Shown here piece after piece: positions 16,492-24,251 of a stretch of DNA of 24,296 bases. Within the stretch, counting starts at the first letter, position 1. Each line of letters begins with the position of its first letter. Position numbers and translations under genes: made by a program. The DNA is from an uncultured Prevotella sp. (lineage in GTDB: Bacteria; Bacteroidota; Bacteroidia; Bacteroidales; Bacteroidaceae): positions 1 to 24,296 of the forward strand of contig CABUHE010000031.1 in assembly GCA_902491375.1 (NCBI GenBank), in the 5' to 3' direction. Below the pieces are notes generated by a model. That model made no database searches, had not been told where the DNA came from, and saw nothing but the letters and a program-made list of their open reading frames with translations.

Positions 16492-19200
16492 ATGAAACTG
16501 AAGAAAGTTACAACTCTAATGGTAATAATAGCGTGCTGCCTGCAAACGGCAACAGCCATACCGGCAGACCCGAGACCGAAACAAGTGAAACAGCCCGACG
16601 GCAGTATTCTCACAGTGCTGATGAGAGGTGACGAACACCGACATTTCACTATGACTACCGACGGAATTCCTTTGTACTACAACGCCAGCAACAAAGCATT
16701 TGAATATGCCAAGTTAGTGAACGGAAAGCTGGAAAGCAGCGGAATAAAGGCTGCAAACGAAGGCAAACGTAACCAACAGGCACTGAAATACATAAGCAGT
16801 CTTGACGCTGACGCAATGAGACAAGCTGCTATGAACGGCACAACAGCAATGAAGACGCCGTCAAGACCGAACAGAATAAGAATCAACGACTTTCCGTCAA
16901 TCGGCCATCAGAAATCTCTGGTCGTACTTTGGGAATTCAGCGATTTAGGTTTTAGCTCTGTAAGCGACCCTAAGCAATTCTACACAGACATGCTTAATCA
17001 AGAAGGCTTCACATACAGTAACGGTGCCAACGGAAGCGCAAGAGACTTCTATCTGGCATCATCAGCAGGGAAATTTGACCCCGAATTTGTTGTTGTCGGT
17101 CCTGTAAAGCTGTCAAAAAAATCGACATACTACGGCAGTGACCTGTACGGACAGGACGCTAATATATATGAGGCAATAATAGAATCTTGCCAGGCACTCG
17201 ATGATGAGATTGATTTCTCAGAATATGACAACGACGGCGACGGAACTGTTGACAACATCTACTTCTATTACGCAGGCAACGGACAGGCTGACACGCCCAA
17301 TGGAACAAACTTCATATGGCCTCATTCATATTATCTGGAGTCAGGATTCGGTCAGCAACTTATCTTAGACGGAACAAGAATTGACCGCTATACGTGCAGC
17401 AACGAGCTGAGATATGAGGCTGACGGAAGTCTTATTCCGACAGGAATCGGCACATTCGTCCATGAATTCGGACATGTACTCGGACTTGCAGACCATTACG
17501 ACACATCCTATAACATGTTCGGACAAGATCCTGGAATATGGGACACTATGGCATCTGGTTCGTATAACGACAACATGAACACTCCCCCGCTGTTCTCTGC
17601 ATTTGAGCGCGCTGAGCTTGGATGGCTCGATTATACCGAACTTGACCCGAAGACTGATACAATCAGCACATTGCCTATGCTGGCTGAAAGCAACATGGCA
17701 TACAGAATAAAGGTGGAAGGAAACGACAATGAATACTTCATCATGGAGAACAGACAGCAGAAAGGCTGGGATAAAAGTCTGCCCGGACACGGTATGCTGC
17801 TGTGGCACATAGACATGGACGAAAACGCATGGTACGGTAACTACGTAAACGTTGATCCTACACACCCGAGAGTAGACATAGTCGAAGCCGACGGCAACGC
17901 CCTTTCATCTACAATGTCGAGCGACCCATTCCCCGGAACAAAAGGGAAGTCATCGTACACCATAAAGTCATGGAACAGGGATGTAGTAGCAGAACTTGCA
18001 GACATAACCGAGCTTAACGACACTATAAAACTGCTGCTCGGCGATACTGACTACAAGATCAATGCACCGTCAGAAATCTCTATAACAGAAACAAGAGACA
18101 GCAGCTTCACATTCACATGGAGCAAGGTTGCTGATGCTAAGTACTATAAAGTAAGTGTACTTACGGCCGATGAAAATGGAGAATACAAATGTCTGTCAGG
18201 TTACGACGGACTGAAAGTGAACGGTGCGGACACACTTACTGTTGAAAATCTTCTGCCTGAAACAGAATATATGGTTGAAGTTATGTCTGGAATAGCAGAC
18301 TACACATCAGATACAACTGCTACAAAAGTAATGACTCTGCCACTCGCATTCGAGAAGAAACAGCCTCAGGGACTCTCTGCAAGCGACATTACAGAAAACG
18401 GATTCACTGCCTCATGGGAGGAGATGGAAGACGCTGATGACTATAACATCACCCTATTCCACCATACTTACGATACAGAAGCCACAACACAGGGCTATGA
18501 CTTTACCGACAAGTACGACGGACTGCCAAGCCTCTGGACTACAAACAGTAACATTTACTATTCTGTAAACGGCTACTATGGAGAAGAATCTCCGTCGCTC
18601 CGTCTGTCGTCAAATGGAGGTTATCTGTCTGTCGCATATCCTGAAACGAAAATCGACGGACTTACATTCTGGTGCAGAGCCAGCGATGAAGGCTCAAAAC
18701 TTAATATAGAAGCCACAACAGACGGCACTGAATGGGAAGCCGTAGAAACAGTTGATGTGCCGACAACAGCCACTACCATCAACGTCGCAGTAGACGGCGT
18801 ACAGGCTGTAAAGCTTACTCTTGAACGCGAGAGTGGTTATATTGTCATTGACGATGTCGTGGCAGAATGCCGACAGATGCAGCGCATACCTGTAACCGGA
18901 TTTGACAACGTGCTGACTGGTGGAAAGACTTCTTACGTCTTCAACGGCCTTACATCAGGCGAGACATACAGTTTCAAAGTAAGAGGCGTTAACGGTGACA
19001 GGCTCTCATTCCTGTCTGACGAATACGTGGTAACGCTGCCTTCAGGCACAGGCATAAAGGTGCAGACAACAACCGGAACTTATCCCGAATCTGTTTACGA
19101 CTTGCAGGGACGCCGCATGACCGGCAACAATCTTCCTGACGGCATCTACATTGTAGTTAAAGACGGAAAAGCCACGAAGCAGGTTATTAAGCGTAAATAA
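16492..19200 (+). CDS. Secreted M6-family metalloprotease with Fn3 and jelly-roll domains and C-terminal sorting tail
   Basis: The 902 residues start with a signal peptide (MKLKKVTTLMVIIACCLQTATA) and a propeptide. The M6 catalytic domain has the zinc site HEFGHVLGLADHYD (H324, E325, H328; candidate third ligand D334) and a Met-turn-like WDTMASGSYND. Two fibronectin III-like units follow (about 521-615 and 624-852). The second seems interrupted by a jelly-roll segment (about 667-793, DFTDKYDGLPSLW to YIVIDDVVAEC). The tail VYDLQGRRMTGNNLPDGIYIVV resembles T9SS sorting signals. M6 proteases such as immune inhibitor A degrade host or foreign proteins outside the cell. The frame is open back to 16297, but the signal peptide and promoter favour 16492. 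A terminator follows at 19231. Confidence 0.93.
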   Translation: MKLKKVTTLMVIIACCLQTATAIPADPRPKQVKQPDGSILTVLMRGDEHRHFTMTTDGIPLYYNASNKAFEYAKLVNGKLESSGIKAANEGKRNQQALKYISSLDADAMRQAAMNGTTAMKTPSRPNRIRINDFPSIGHQKSLVVLWEFSDLGFSSVSDPKQFYTDMLNQEGFTYSNGANGSARDFYLASSAGKFDPEFVVVGPVKLSKKSTYYGSDLYGQDANIYEAIIESCQALDDEIDFSEYDNDGDGTVDNIYFYYAGNGQADTPNGTNFIWPHSYYLESGFGQQLILDGTRIDRYTCSNELRYEADGSLIPTGIGTFVHEFGHVLGLADHYDTSYNMFGQDPGIWDTMASGSYNDNMNTPPLFSAFERAELGWLDYTELDPKTDTISTLPMLAESNMAYRIKVEGNDNEYFIMENRQQKGWDKSLPGHGMLLWHIDMDENAWYGNYVNVDPTHPRVDIVEADGNALSSTMSSDPFPGTKGKSSYTIKSWNRDVVAELADITELNDTIKLLLGDTDYKINAPSEISITETRDSSFTFTWSKVADAKYYKVSVLTADENGEYKCLSGYDGLKVNGADTLTVENLLPETEYMVEVMSGIADYTSDTTATKVMTLPLAFEKKQPQGLSASDITENGFTASWEEMEDADDYNITLFHHTYDTEATTQGYDFTDKYDGLPSLWTTNSNIYYSVNGYYGEESPSLRLSSNGGYLSVAYPETKIDGLTFWCRASDEGSKLNIEATTDGTEWEAVETVDVPTTATTINVAVDGVQAVKLTLERESGYIVIDDVVAECRQMQRIPVTGFDNVLTGGKTSYVFNGLTSGETYSFKVRGVNGDRLSFLSDEYVVTLPSGTGIKVQTTTGTYPESVYDLQGRRMTGNNLPDGIYIVVKDGKATKQVIKRK

Positions 19201-19230
19201 GATACTCTAATCTGTGAACTTTACACGACT

Positions 19231-19288
19231 GTCCGCAACCGGTTTAACTTTCTTTCAGGTAAAAGGGAGCCCGGTTGCGGACTTTTTT
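19231..19288 (+). terminator. Intrinsic terminator of the M6 protease gene
   Basis: A perfect 12-bp stem, GTCCGCAACCGG (19231-19242) with CCGGTTGCGGAC (19271-19282), is followed directly by six T residues (19283-19288). It lies 30 bases after the stop codon. Confidence 0.85.
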
Positions 19289-19421
19289 ACGTAAACGACA
19301 CATCGACATAATTCCACTATCAGGACTAAAATATACGACAAACAGGCTATATTTAATAATCTGAAATAAGAAAAAACAACACTTACGGAGTATATTCAGA
19401 TTTTATACCAAAACAAATCAC

Positions 19422-19429
19422 TAACTTTG
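19422..19429 (+). promoter_or_regulatory. -7 promoter element of the lipid-glycosylation cluster
   Basis: TAACTTTG lies 30 bases before the ATG at 19460, an exact TAnnTTTG match. The expected -33 position reads ATTTT, so that half is weak. The four genes downstream are probably transcribed from here. Confidence 0.5.
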
Positions 19430-19459
19430 TAGCCGAAATCAGAACAAAAATACAGAATC

Positions 19460-21034
19460 ATGACAAAATGTGATAAAAGATACATTGTCTACGCGGCTTT
19501 CTGCATTGCATTATTGCCTGTCTTGTTATTGCGCGACTTTACACCTGACAACGAGCTACGATATCTCAGCATAGCAGAGGAAGCCATACGCAACAATACA
19601 TTTTTCACATTCACCAACCACGGCATACCTTACGCCGACAAACCGCCACTCTACTTATGGATTGTCATGTTAGGCAAATGGCTGTTCGGCTCGCACCAGA
19701 TGTGGTTCCTGGCTCTGGCTTCGCTTATACCTGCAATAATAACAGTTGACGTCATTGACAGATGGACAGGTCGCCTGCTCGACGATAAAGGACACTCGTC
19801 GGCACGGCTGATGCTGCTTACATGCGGACTATTCGCCGGTATGGCTCTCACTCTTAGAATGGACATGCTCATGTGTATGTTCATCGTCCTTGCGCTAAGG
19901 TCATTCTACCGGCTTTACACAACAAGGCAGCACGCAGGCGCAGACACATCCGCCTATATGGCTGAAAGGTGGCTTTTCCCTGTCTACATATTCTTTGCTG
20001 TGTTCAGCAAAGGTCCGATAGGCATACTCGTGCCGTTGCTTTCATCCATAGTTTTTCTCCTTTTCAAGAAAAAGATACGACAATTCGGCTATTATTGGGG
20101 CTGGCGCACGTGGATTACTCTTATCGTACTCTGCGCCGCATGGTTCGGCTCCGCATTCGCAGAAGGAGGAAAAGCATACATTGACAACCTGCTGTTCCAC
20201 CAGACACTCGACAGAGCAGTGAACGCATTTACCCACGACCGGCCATTCTACTTCTACTGCATATCAGTATGGTACTCAATAGCGCCGTGGTCACCGCTTG
20301 TTATCGGCACAATCATAGCTGCCGCACTGAAAAAAGACAAATGGCCCGAATTGCAGCAGTTCTTCATTACCGTGGCTGCAACCACATTCGTTATGCTCTC
20401 TTGCATAAGCTCAAAAATCCACATATATCTTCTGCCTGCGTTCCCGTTTCTTGTCTACACAGCAGCAATATCCATGTCTGAATACAATAAGACCAAATGG
20501 TTTAAACTGACAATCGCAATTCCGGCCGGAATAATAGTATTATCACTCCCCGCACTTGCAATAGCCGCACAGACCGGCTCAGCCGACTGGTTGGGGCAGC
20601 CCCTGCTCTATCTGGCAGCAGGAATACTGACGATAAGCGGAATATTAGCTATCATTGCAATATACAGAAAGCAAGGCAGCACAAACAAGGCAATAACCAT
20701 TTTAGCGGCAGGAATACTCCTTGCGGTATTCACCGGAGGCTGGGCGTTACCGAAGGCTAAGGCTTATATCGGCTACGGCGCACTATGCGAACAGGCTCTT
20801 AAAGCTGCGGAGACAGCGCATACCGATGATTTCCGCACATGGAAAATAAGCCGGCCGGAAAACATGGACGTATATCTCAGCCACGACATTACCGAGATTC
20901 CGAAGGACGAAACTCCCAAGGCAACACCCGGACACACGTCAATACTGATGACTAAAACGAAATACGCAAGCCTGTTTGCAGGCAACAAGACGTATGAGGT
21001 TGGCCCATACGCAGTGATAATTCTCAATAAATAG
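19460..21034 (+). CDS. ArnT/GT39-type polyprenyl-phosphate-sugar glycosyltransferase
   Basis: The 524 residues are strongly hydrophobic with about 12 membrane helices. The first periplasmic loop carries TPDNELRYLSIAEEAI (D30, E32) and the next PYADKPPLYLW (K61-W67), the acidic and KPP-containing hallmarks of the ArnT/PMT fold. A soluble C-terminal domain (about 440-524) ends the protein. Enzymes of this family take a sugar from a polyprenyl phosphate and add it to lipid A or protein on the periplasmic face. In ArnT of enterobacteria the loop reads DE-TRY; here it is DNELRY, so the acid pair is spaced differently. It is the first gene of a four-gene cluster and ends 3 bases before the GT2 gene. 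Donor sugar and acceptor are not readable from the sequence. Confidence 0.92.
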   Translation: MTKCDKRYIVYAAFCIALLPVLLLRDFTPDNELRYLSIAEEAIRNNTFFTFTNHGIPYADKPPLYLWIVMLGKWLFGSHQMWFLALASLIPAIITVDVIDRWTGRLLDDKGHSSARLMLLTCGLFAGMALTLRMDMLMCMFIVLALRSFYRLYTTRQHAGADTSAYMAERWLFPVYIFFAVFSKGPIGILVPLLSSIVFLLFKKKIRQFGYYWGWRTWITLIVLCAAWFGSAFAEGGKAYIDNLLFHQTLDRAVNAFTHDRPFYFYCISVWYSIAPWSPLVIGTIIAAALKKDKWPELQQFFITVAATTFVMLSCISSKIHIYLLPAFPFLVYTAAISMSEYNKTKWFKLTIAIPAGIIVLSLPALAIAAQTGSADWLGQPLLYLAAGILTISGILAIIAIYRKQGSTNKAITILAAGILLAVFTGGWALPKAKAYIGYGALCEQALKAAETAHTDDFRTWKISRPENMDVYLSHDITEIPKDETPKATPGHTSILMTKTKYASLFAGNKTYEVGPYAVIILNK

Positions 21035-21037
21035 AAA

Positions 21038-21790
21038 ATGAAGCAACAAATAATGGCTATGAACAATACATCTAAATACAAGCTTACGATAATCGTACCT
21101 GTTTACAACGAGGAAGACAACATCAGCGCATTGGAAGAGAAACTCGGAGCATATCTGCCCAAAGCCCTTGTAAGCGCGTGCGTGCTGTTCGTAAACGACG
21201 GATCGGCCGACAGCAGTCTTGACGGAATCAAGAAGATTTGCAGCAGAAATTCTGACTTTTATTATATCTCACTTGAATACAACAGCGGCCTCAGCGCAGC
21301 AATGAAGGCCGGCATCGACACAGCCATGTCAGAATATGTCGGCTACATAGACGCCGACTTGCAGACAGCGCCTGACGACTTCAACCTGCTGCTTCCCTAT
21401 ATCGACAGCTACGAACTCGTCATGGGCATACGTGCCAACCGCAAGGACTCATGGTTCAAGAAGATACAGTCGCGCATAGCCAACGGCTTCCGCAGGTCGA
21501 TGACTCACGACGGCGTACAGGACACAGGCTGTCCGCTGAAAGTGATGCACACGGACTATGCCAAGCGCATACCATTCTTTACAGGCATGCACCGCTTCCT
21601 GCCGGCACTGATACAGTTACAGAACGGCAAGGTGAAACAGGTGGCTGTAAGACATTTTCCACGCACGGCTGGTGTGTCTAAATATCATCTTTGGAACCGC
21701 CTTGTGGCTCCGTTCATCGACTGCTTCGCATACCGCTGGATGAAGAAACGCTACATTAACTACCGTATTGCCGACGGAAACATTGACTGA
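21038..21790 (+). CDS. GT2 family glycosyltransferase, ArnC/DPM1-like
   Basis: The 250 residues hold a single GT-A domain. It starts LTIIVPVYNEEDNI, with FVNDGSADSS (nucleotide binding) and the metal-binding DxD in YIDADLQT (D105, D107). Later landmarks are GMHRFLPALI and PRTAGVSKYHLWNR. This is the pattern of polyprenyl-phosphate sugar transferases (ArnC, dolichol-phosphate mannose synthase), which load a nucleotide sugar onto a lipid phosphate on the cytoplasmic face. Unlike ArnC it has no C-terminal membrane helices, so it is probably a peripheral membrane protein. Start codons at 21053 and 21059 are also possible; the first is only 3 bases after the preceding stop. It would supply the donor lipid for the ArnT-like enzyme next door. 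Confidence 0.92.
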   Translation: MKQQIMAMNNTSKYKLTIIVPVYNEEDNISALEEKLGAYLPKALVSACVLFVNDGSADSSLDGIKKICSRNSDFYYISLEYNSGLSAAMKAGIDTAMSEYVGYIDADLQTAPDDFNLLLPYIDSYELVMGIRANRKDSWFKKIQSRIANGFRRSMTHDGVQDTGCPLKVMHTDYAKRIPFFTGMHRFLPALIQLQNGKVKQVAVRHFPRTAGVSKYHLWNRLVAPFIDCFAYRWMKKRYINYRIADGNID

Positions 21791-21859
21791 GAACAGTCCT
21801 ACCTGCTGCTGTAATGTCACTAATGACAAACGGCAAGACAATAAATCAGACAAAAAAAC

Positions 21860-22519
21860 ATGAACAATCATATAGCAATCTTGGCCATAGGTTTTCTGGC
21901 GCAAGGCTTCTTCTCAGCACGCATACTGGTGCAATGGATTCTGTCCGAGAAGGCCCGCCACGTCCTGTCGCCTTCACTGTTCTGGATACTAAGCCTCGCA
22001 GGAGCATACCTGCTGTGCATATACGGCTGGCTACGCGACGACTTCTCAATCGTGCTGGGACAGTTTATCTCTTATTACATCTACCTTTGGAATCTCAACA
22101 TTAAGGGCATGTGGCGGCGAGTTCCGTGGCTGCTGCGCCTGCTGCTGATGATTACGCCAGTCATAGCGATAATATTCGTGGCCGAACACGCTAACGAGTT
22201 TGCCGGCCGTTTCCTGCACAACAGAGAAGTACCGCTCTGGCTGCTTATCTACGGCTCCACAGGACAGGTGCTGTTCACGCTGCGCTTCATCTACCAGTGG
22301 CTCTACTCCAAGCGCAAAGGTGAATCACGGCTCCCTGCCGGATTCTGGATTATCAGTCTGATAGGTTCGCTTACAATCGTAACTTACGGCATAATACGCC
22401 TTGACGCAGTACTGATTGTAGGCCAGTCGTTCGGAGTAATATCATACATAAGAAACCTATGTATAATCCGAAATGAGACAAGACGTATTCCTGACACACA
22501 CGAAAATATAAAAAAATAA
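21860..22519 (+). CDS. Tandem LAB_N-domain membrane protein, candidate lipid-sugar flippase
   Basis: The 219 residues are almost all membrane, with seven predicted helices in a 3-1-3 arrangement. Two copies of the lipid-A-disaccharide synthase N-terminal (LAB_N) domain lie at about 11-81 and 132-202. They align without gaps at an offset of 121 residues: Q15/Q136, R21/R142, QW25/146, P38/P159, FW41/162, YG55/176, R59/R180, D61/D182, GQ67/188, Y75/Y196, NL78/199. LAB_N proteins are of unproven function but often sit beside lipid-sugar genes. It lies between the GT2 gene and the epimerase gene (6-base gap), so I infer that it moves the polyprenyl-linked sugar across the membrane. It is not LpxB: the catalytic domain is absent. 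Confidence 0.9.
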   Translation: MNNHIAILAIGFLAQGFFSARILVQWILSEKARHVLSPSLFWILSLAGAYLLCIYGWLRDDFSIVLGQFISYYIYLWNLNIKGMWRRVPWLLRLLLMITPVIAIIFVAEHANEFAGRFLHNREVPLWLLIYGSTGQVLFTLRFIYQWLYSKRKGESRLPAGFWIISLIGSLTIVTYGIIRLDAVLIVGQSFGVISYIRNLCIIRNETRRIPDTHENIKK

Positions 22520-22525
22520 GATATA

Positions 22526-23539
22526 ATGAAAATATTAGTCACAGGAGCAGCCGGCTTCATCGGTGCAGCCGTAGTGAAAGCCCTGCTCGGTTCTGGACAC
22601 GAAGTGGTAGGCATCGACAATTTCGACACATACTATGACCCTTCTTTAAAGATAGCCAGACTGGCCGAAGCCGGCATACACGAAAGCGGAACAGACGGCA
22701 AGACAATGACCGTAAGCACAAAAAACTCTGCTTACAGATTCGTCAGAATGGACATAACTGACCGTGAGAGCATAAACAAACTTTTCGCAGACGAGCGATT
22801 CGACACAGTGATAAATCTCGCTGGACAGGCCGGAGTACGCTATTCGATAGAGTCGCCATACTCATACATCAATAGCAATATTTTCGGATTTCTAAACATA
22901 CTTGAAGCCTGCCGGCACTATCCTGTCAGACATCTGCTGTTCGCAAGCTCAAGCAGCGTTTACGGCATGAGCGAAAAGACGCCATACAGCGAGACCGACA
23001 TGACCGATAAGCCAGTCAGCCTATACGCTGCCACGAAGAAATCAGACGAGCTTATGGCTTATGCGTACAGCAACCTTTACGGCATACCTACTACCGGTCT
23101 GCGCTTCTTTACAGTCTACGGTCCGTGGGGACGTCCTGACATGGCGCCCTACAAATTCATGAAAGCCATACTTGAAGGCAAGACCATCAAAGTGTTCAAC
23201 CACGGACAGATGCAGCGCGACTTCACCTACATTGACGATATAATCAACGGTCTGATGCTTCTCGTTGAGCATCCTTCAAAAGAGAAAGTTCCCAACAGAG
23301 TTTACAACATCGGCGAGTCTGAACCGATAAACCTGCTCGACTTTATCAGAACCATTGAAAAAGTAACCGGCAAAAAGGCTATTATGGAAATGGAAGGTAT
23401 GCAGCCGGGCGATGTCTACTGCACCTATGCTGATACCTCACGACTGCAAAACGACTTCGGTTACAAGCCGTCTGTATCGATTGAAGAAGGTCTGACACGC
23501 TTCTACGATTGGTACAAGGAATACGTACAGAAGCAGTAA
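22526..23539 (+). CDS. NAD-dependent epimerase, UDP-glucuronate 4-epimerase-like
   Basis: The 337 residues form an extended short-chain dehydrogenase/reductase: Rossmann glycines GAAGFIG (7-13), Asp at GIDNFD for NAD, SSSSVYG, and the catalytic Y167-x3-K171 (YAATK). RFFTVYGPWGRPDMA and QRDFTYIDDIINGL are typical of UDP-glucuronate 4-epimerases, which interconvert UDP-GlcA and UDP-GalA in the cytoplasm. Length is normal for the family. It is the last gene of the cluster, 6 bases after the LAB_N gene, and would supply the sugar nucleotide to the GT2 enzyme. Related dehydratases and UDP-glucose epimerases share the fold, so the exact substrate is inferred. Confidence 0.94.
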   Translation: MKILVTGAAGFIGAAVVKALLGSGHEVVGIDNFDTYYDPSLKIARLAEAGIHESGTDGKTMTVSTKNSAYRFVRMDITDRESINKLFADERFDTVINLAGQAGVRYSIESPYSYINSNIFGFLNILEACRHYPVRHLLFASSSSVYGMSEKTPYSETDMTDKPVSLYAATKKSDELMAYAYSNLYGIPTTGLRFFTVYGPWGRPDMAPYKFMKAILEGKTIKVFNHGQMQRDFTYIDDIINGLMLLVEHPSKEKVPNRVYNIGESEPINLLDFIRTIEKVTGKKAIMEMEGMQPGDVYCTYADTSRLQNDFGYKPSVSIEEGLTRFYDWYKEYVQKQ

Positions 23540-23568
23540 CACGAAGCATCTGAACTTATACTGAAATA

Positions 23569-23607
23569 TGAAAGGCCACCTTTTACAGCGTAAAAGGTGG
23601 CCTTTCA
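23569..23607. repeat. Dispersed palindromic repeat, copy C (perfect hairpin)
   Basis: An 18-bp perfect inverted repeat (23569-23586/23590-23607, core GGCCACCTTTTAC/GTAAAAGGTGGCC) has the 3-base loop AGC. It lies 30 bases after the epimerase stop and may end the cluster's transcript, though no T-run follows. The 14-mer at 23576-23589 is shared with copy B. Further half-units continue to about 23665. Confidence 0.7.
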
Positions 23608-23863
23608 GCTAATAAAAGACGCCATATCGAGACGTAAGAGATACTCAATTGTAAAAGGTTGGTTATCAGGCATATACGCCGACAATTATATTACAATAAG
23701 ACATCCTTTCCGACGGATCTTCATATATAAATTTGCTATATTCAACATGAAAAAACTACTTTTATTAATCAATCTATAAATAACGTAAAAATATGAACCG
23801 TAATGGACCATATTTGTTTACAGATCTTAACATTGTTCTATGAAAATTTAATGAGAAAATCTG
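23608..23863. other. Intergenic region with a -7 element and a 10-codon ORF
   Basis: No real gene is seen. A TAAATTTG element (23728-23735) is followed by a tiny ORF, MKKLLLLINL (23747-23779), which looks like the first residues of a signal peptide and then stops. It could be a gene remnant or chance. Confidence 0.4.
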
Positions 23864-23871
23864 TAAATTTG
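23864..23871 (+). promoter_or_regulatory. -7 element of a possible non-coding RNA
   Basis: TAAATTTG matches TAnnTTTG; transcription would begin near 23878. No -33 TTG lies at the expected spacing. Confidence 0.35.
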
Positions 23872-23877
23872 CAATGC

Positions 23878-24115
23878 AAATCAGATTAATTCTGATGGGA
23901 GATTACATTACCTCGGCAATTCGGCCGGAATGAAATATTTTCCTGCTGAAAGTAATGGGACGGCTCTTCTCCTCTAAAAAAACAAACATATCTGCGTCCC
24001 GTCTTGCAGAATAAATTTCAGATCGTGGCAATTATTGTGCCATGACCTAGGGAGTTATTCTATGCAACTGACGGAAAAGTTAACCTCAAGCGAAAACAAT
24101 AAAGTTGTTTTTTTG
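23878..24115 (+). ncRNA. Possible structured RNA of unknown family
   Basis: Following the -7 element there are several stems in order: ATCAGA/TCTGAT (23880-23896); an interrupted stem ATTAC-c-TCGGCA with TGCTGA-aa-GTAAT enclosing 25 bases (23906-23956); GGGACG/CGTCCC (near 23958-24001); and a 7-bp stem 24024-24030/24038-24044 around GTGGCA/TGCCAT. An AT-rich hairpin AAAACAA/TTGTTTT with a T-run (24093-24114) could end it. The stretch has no convincing reading frame. I do not recognise tmRNA, RNase P RNA, SRP RNA or a known riboswitch in it. It could equally be a long 5' leader of a gene beyond the window. Confidence 0.3.
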
Positions 24116-24122
24116 AATAGGA

Positions 24123-24148
24123 GTCGCATGAAACATAATTCATGTGAC
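24123..24148. repeat. Strong hairpin
   Basis: GTCGCATGAA (24123-24132) pairs with TTCATGTGAC (24139-24148) across ACATAA, 10 bp with one G-U pair. It is separate from the candidate RNA upstream and precedes the promoter at 24252. Confidence 0.45.
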
Positions 24149-24251
24149 ATACTACTCTTATACTCAATAAATACATATTCTGAAAACCAACCAATCTATA
24201 TATTACAAAACTATATTAACGTGAGTTCGACGAATTATAAGTCCTTGAAAA

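Noticed and set aside
21860..22519. lpxB (lipid A disaccharide synthase)
   Set aside because: Only the membrane LAB_N domain is present, twice; the GT-B catalytic domain is missing.
23597..23779. 60-codon ORF after the epimerase gene
   Set aside because: It begins inside the palindromic repeat and has no promoter or protein-like features.
23878..24060. Known riboswitch or housekeeping RNA (6S, tmRNA, RNase P, SRP)
   Set aside because: The 5' and 3' ends do not pair as in 6S RNA, and none of the conserved core sequences of the other classes that I know are present.
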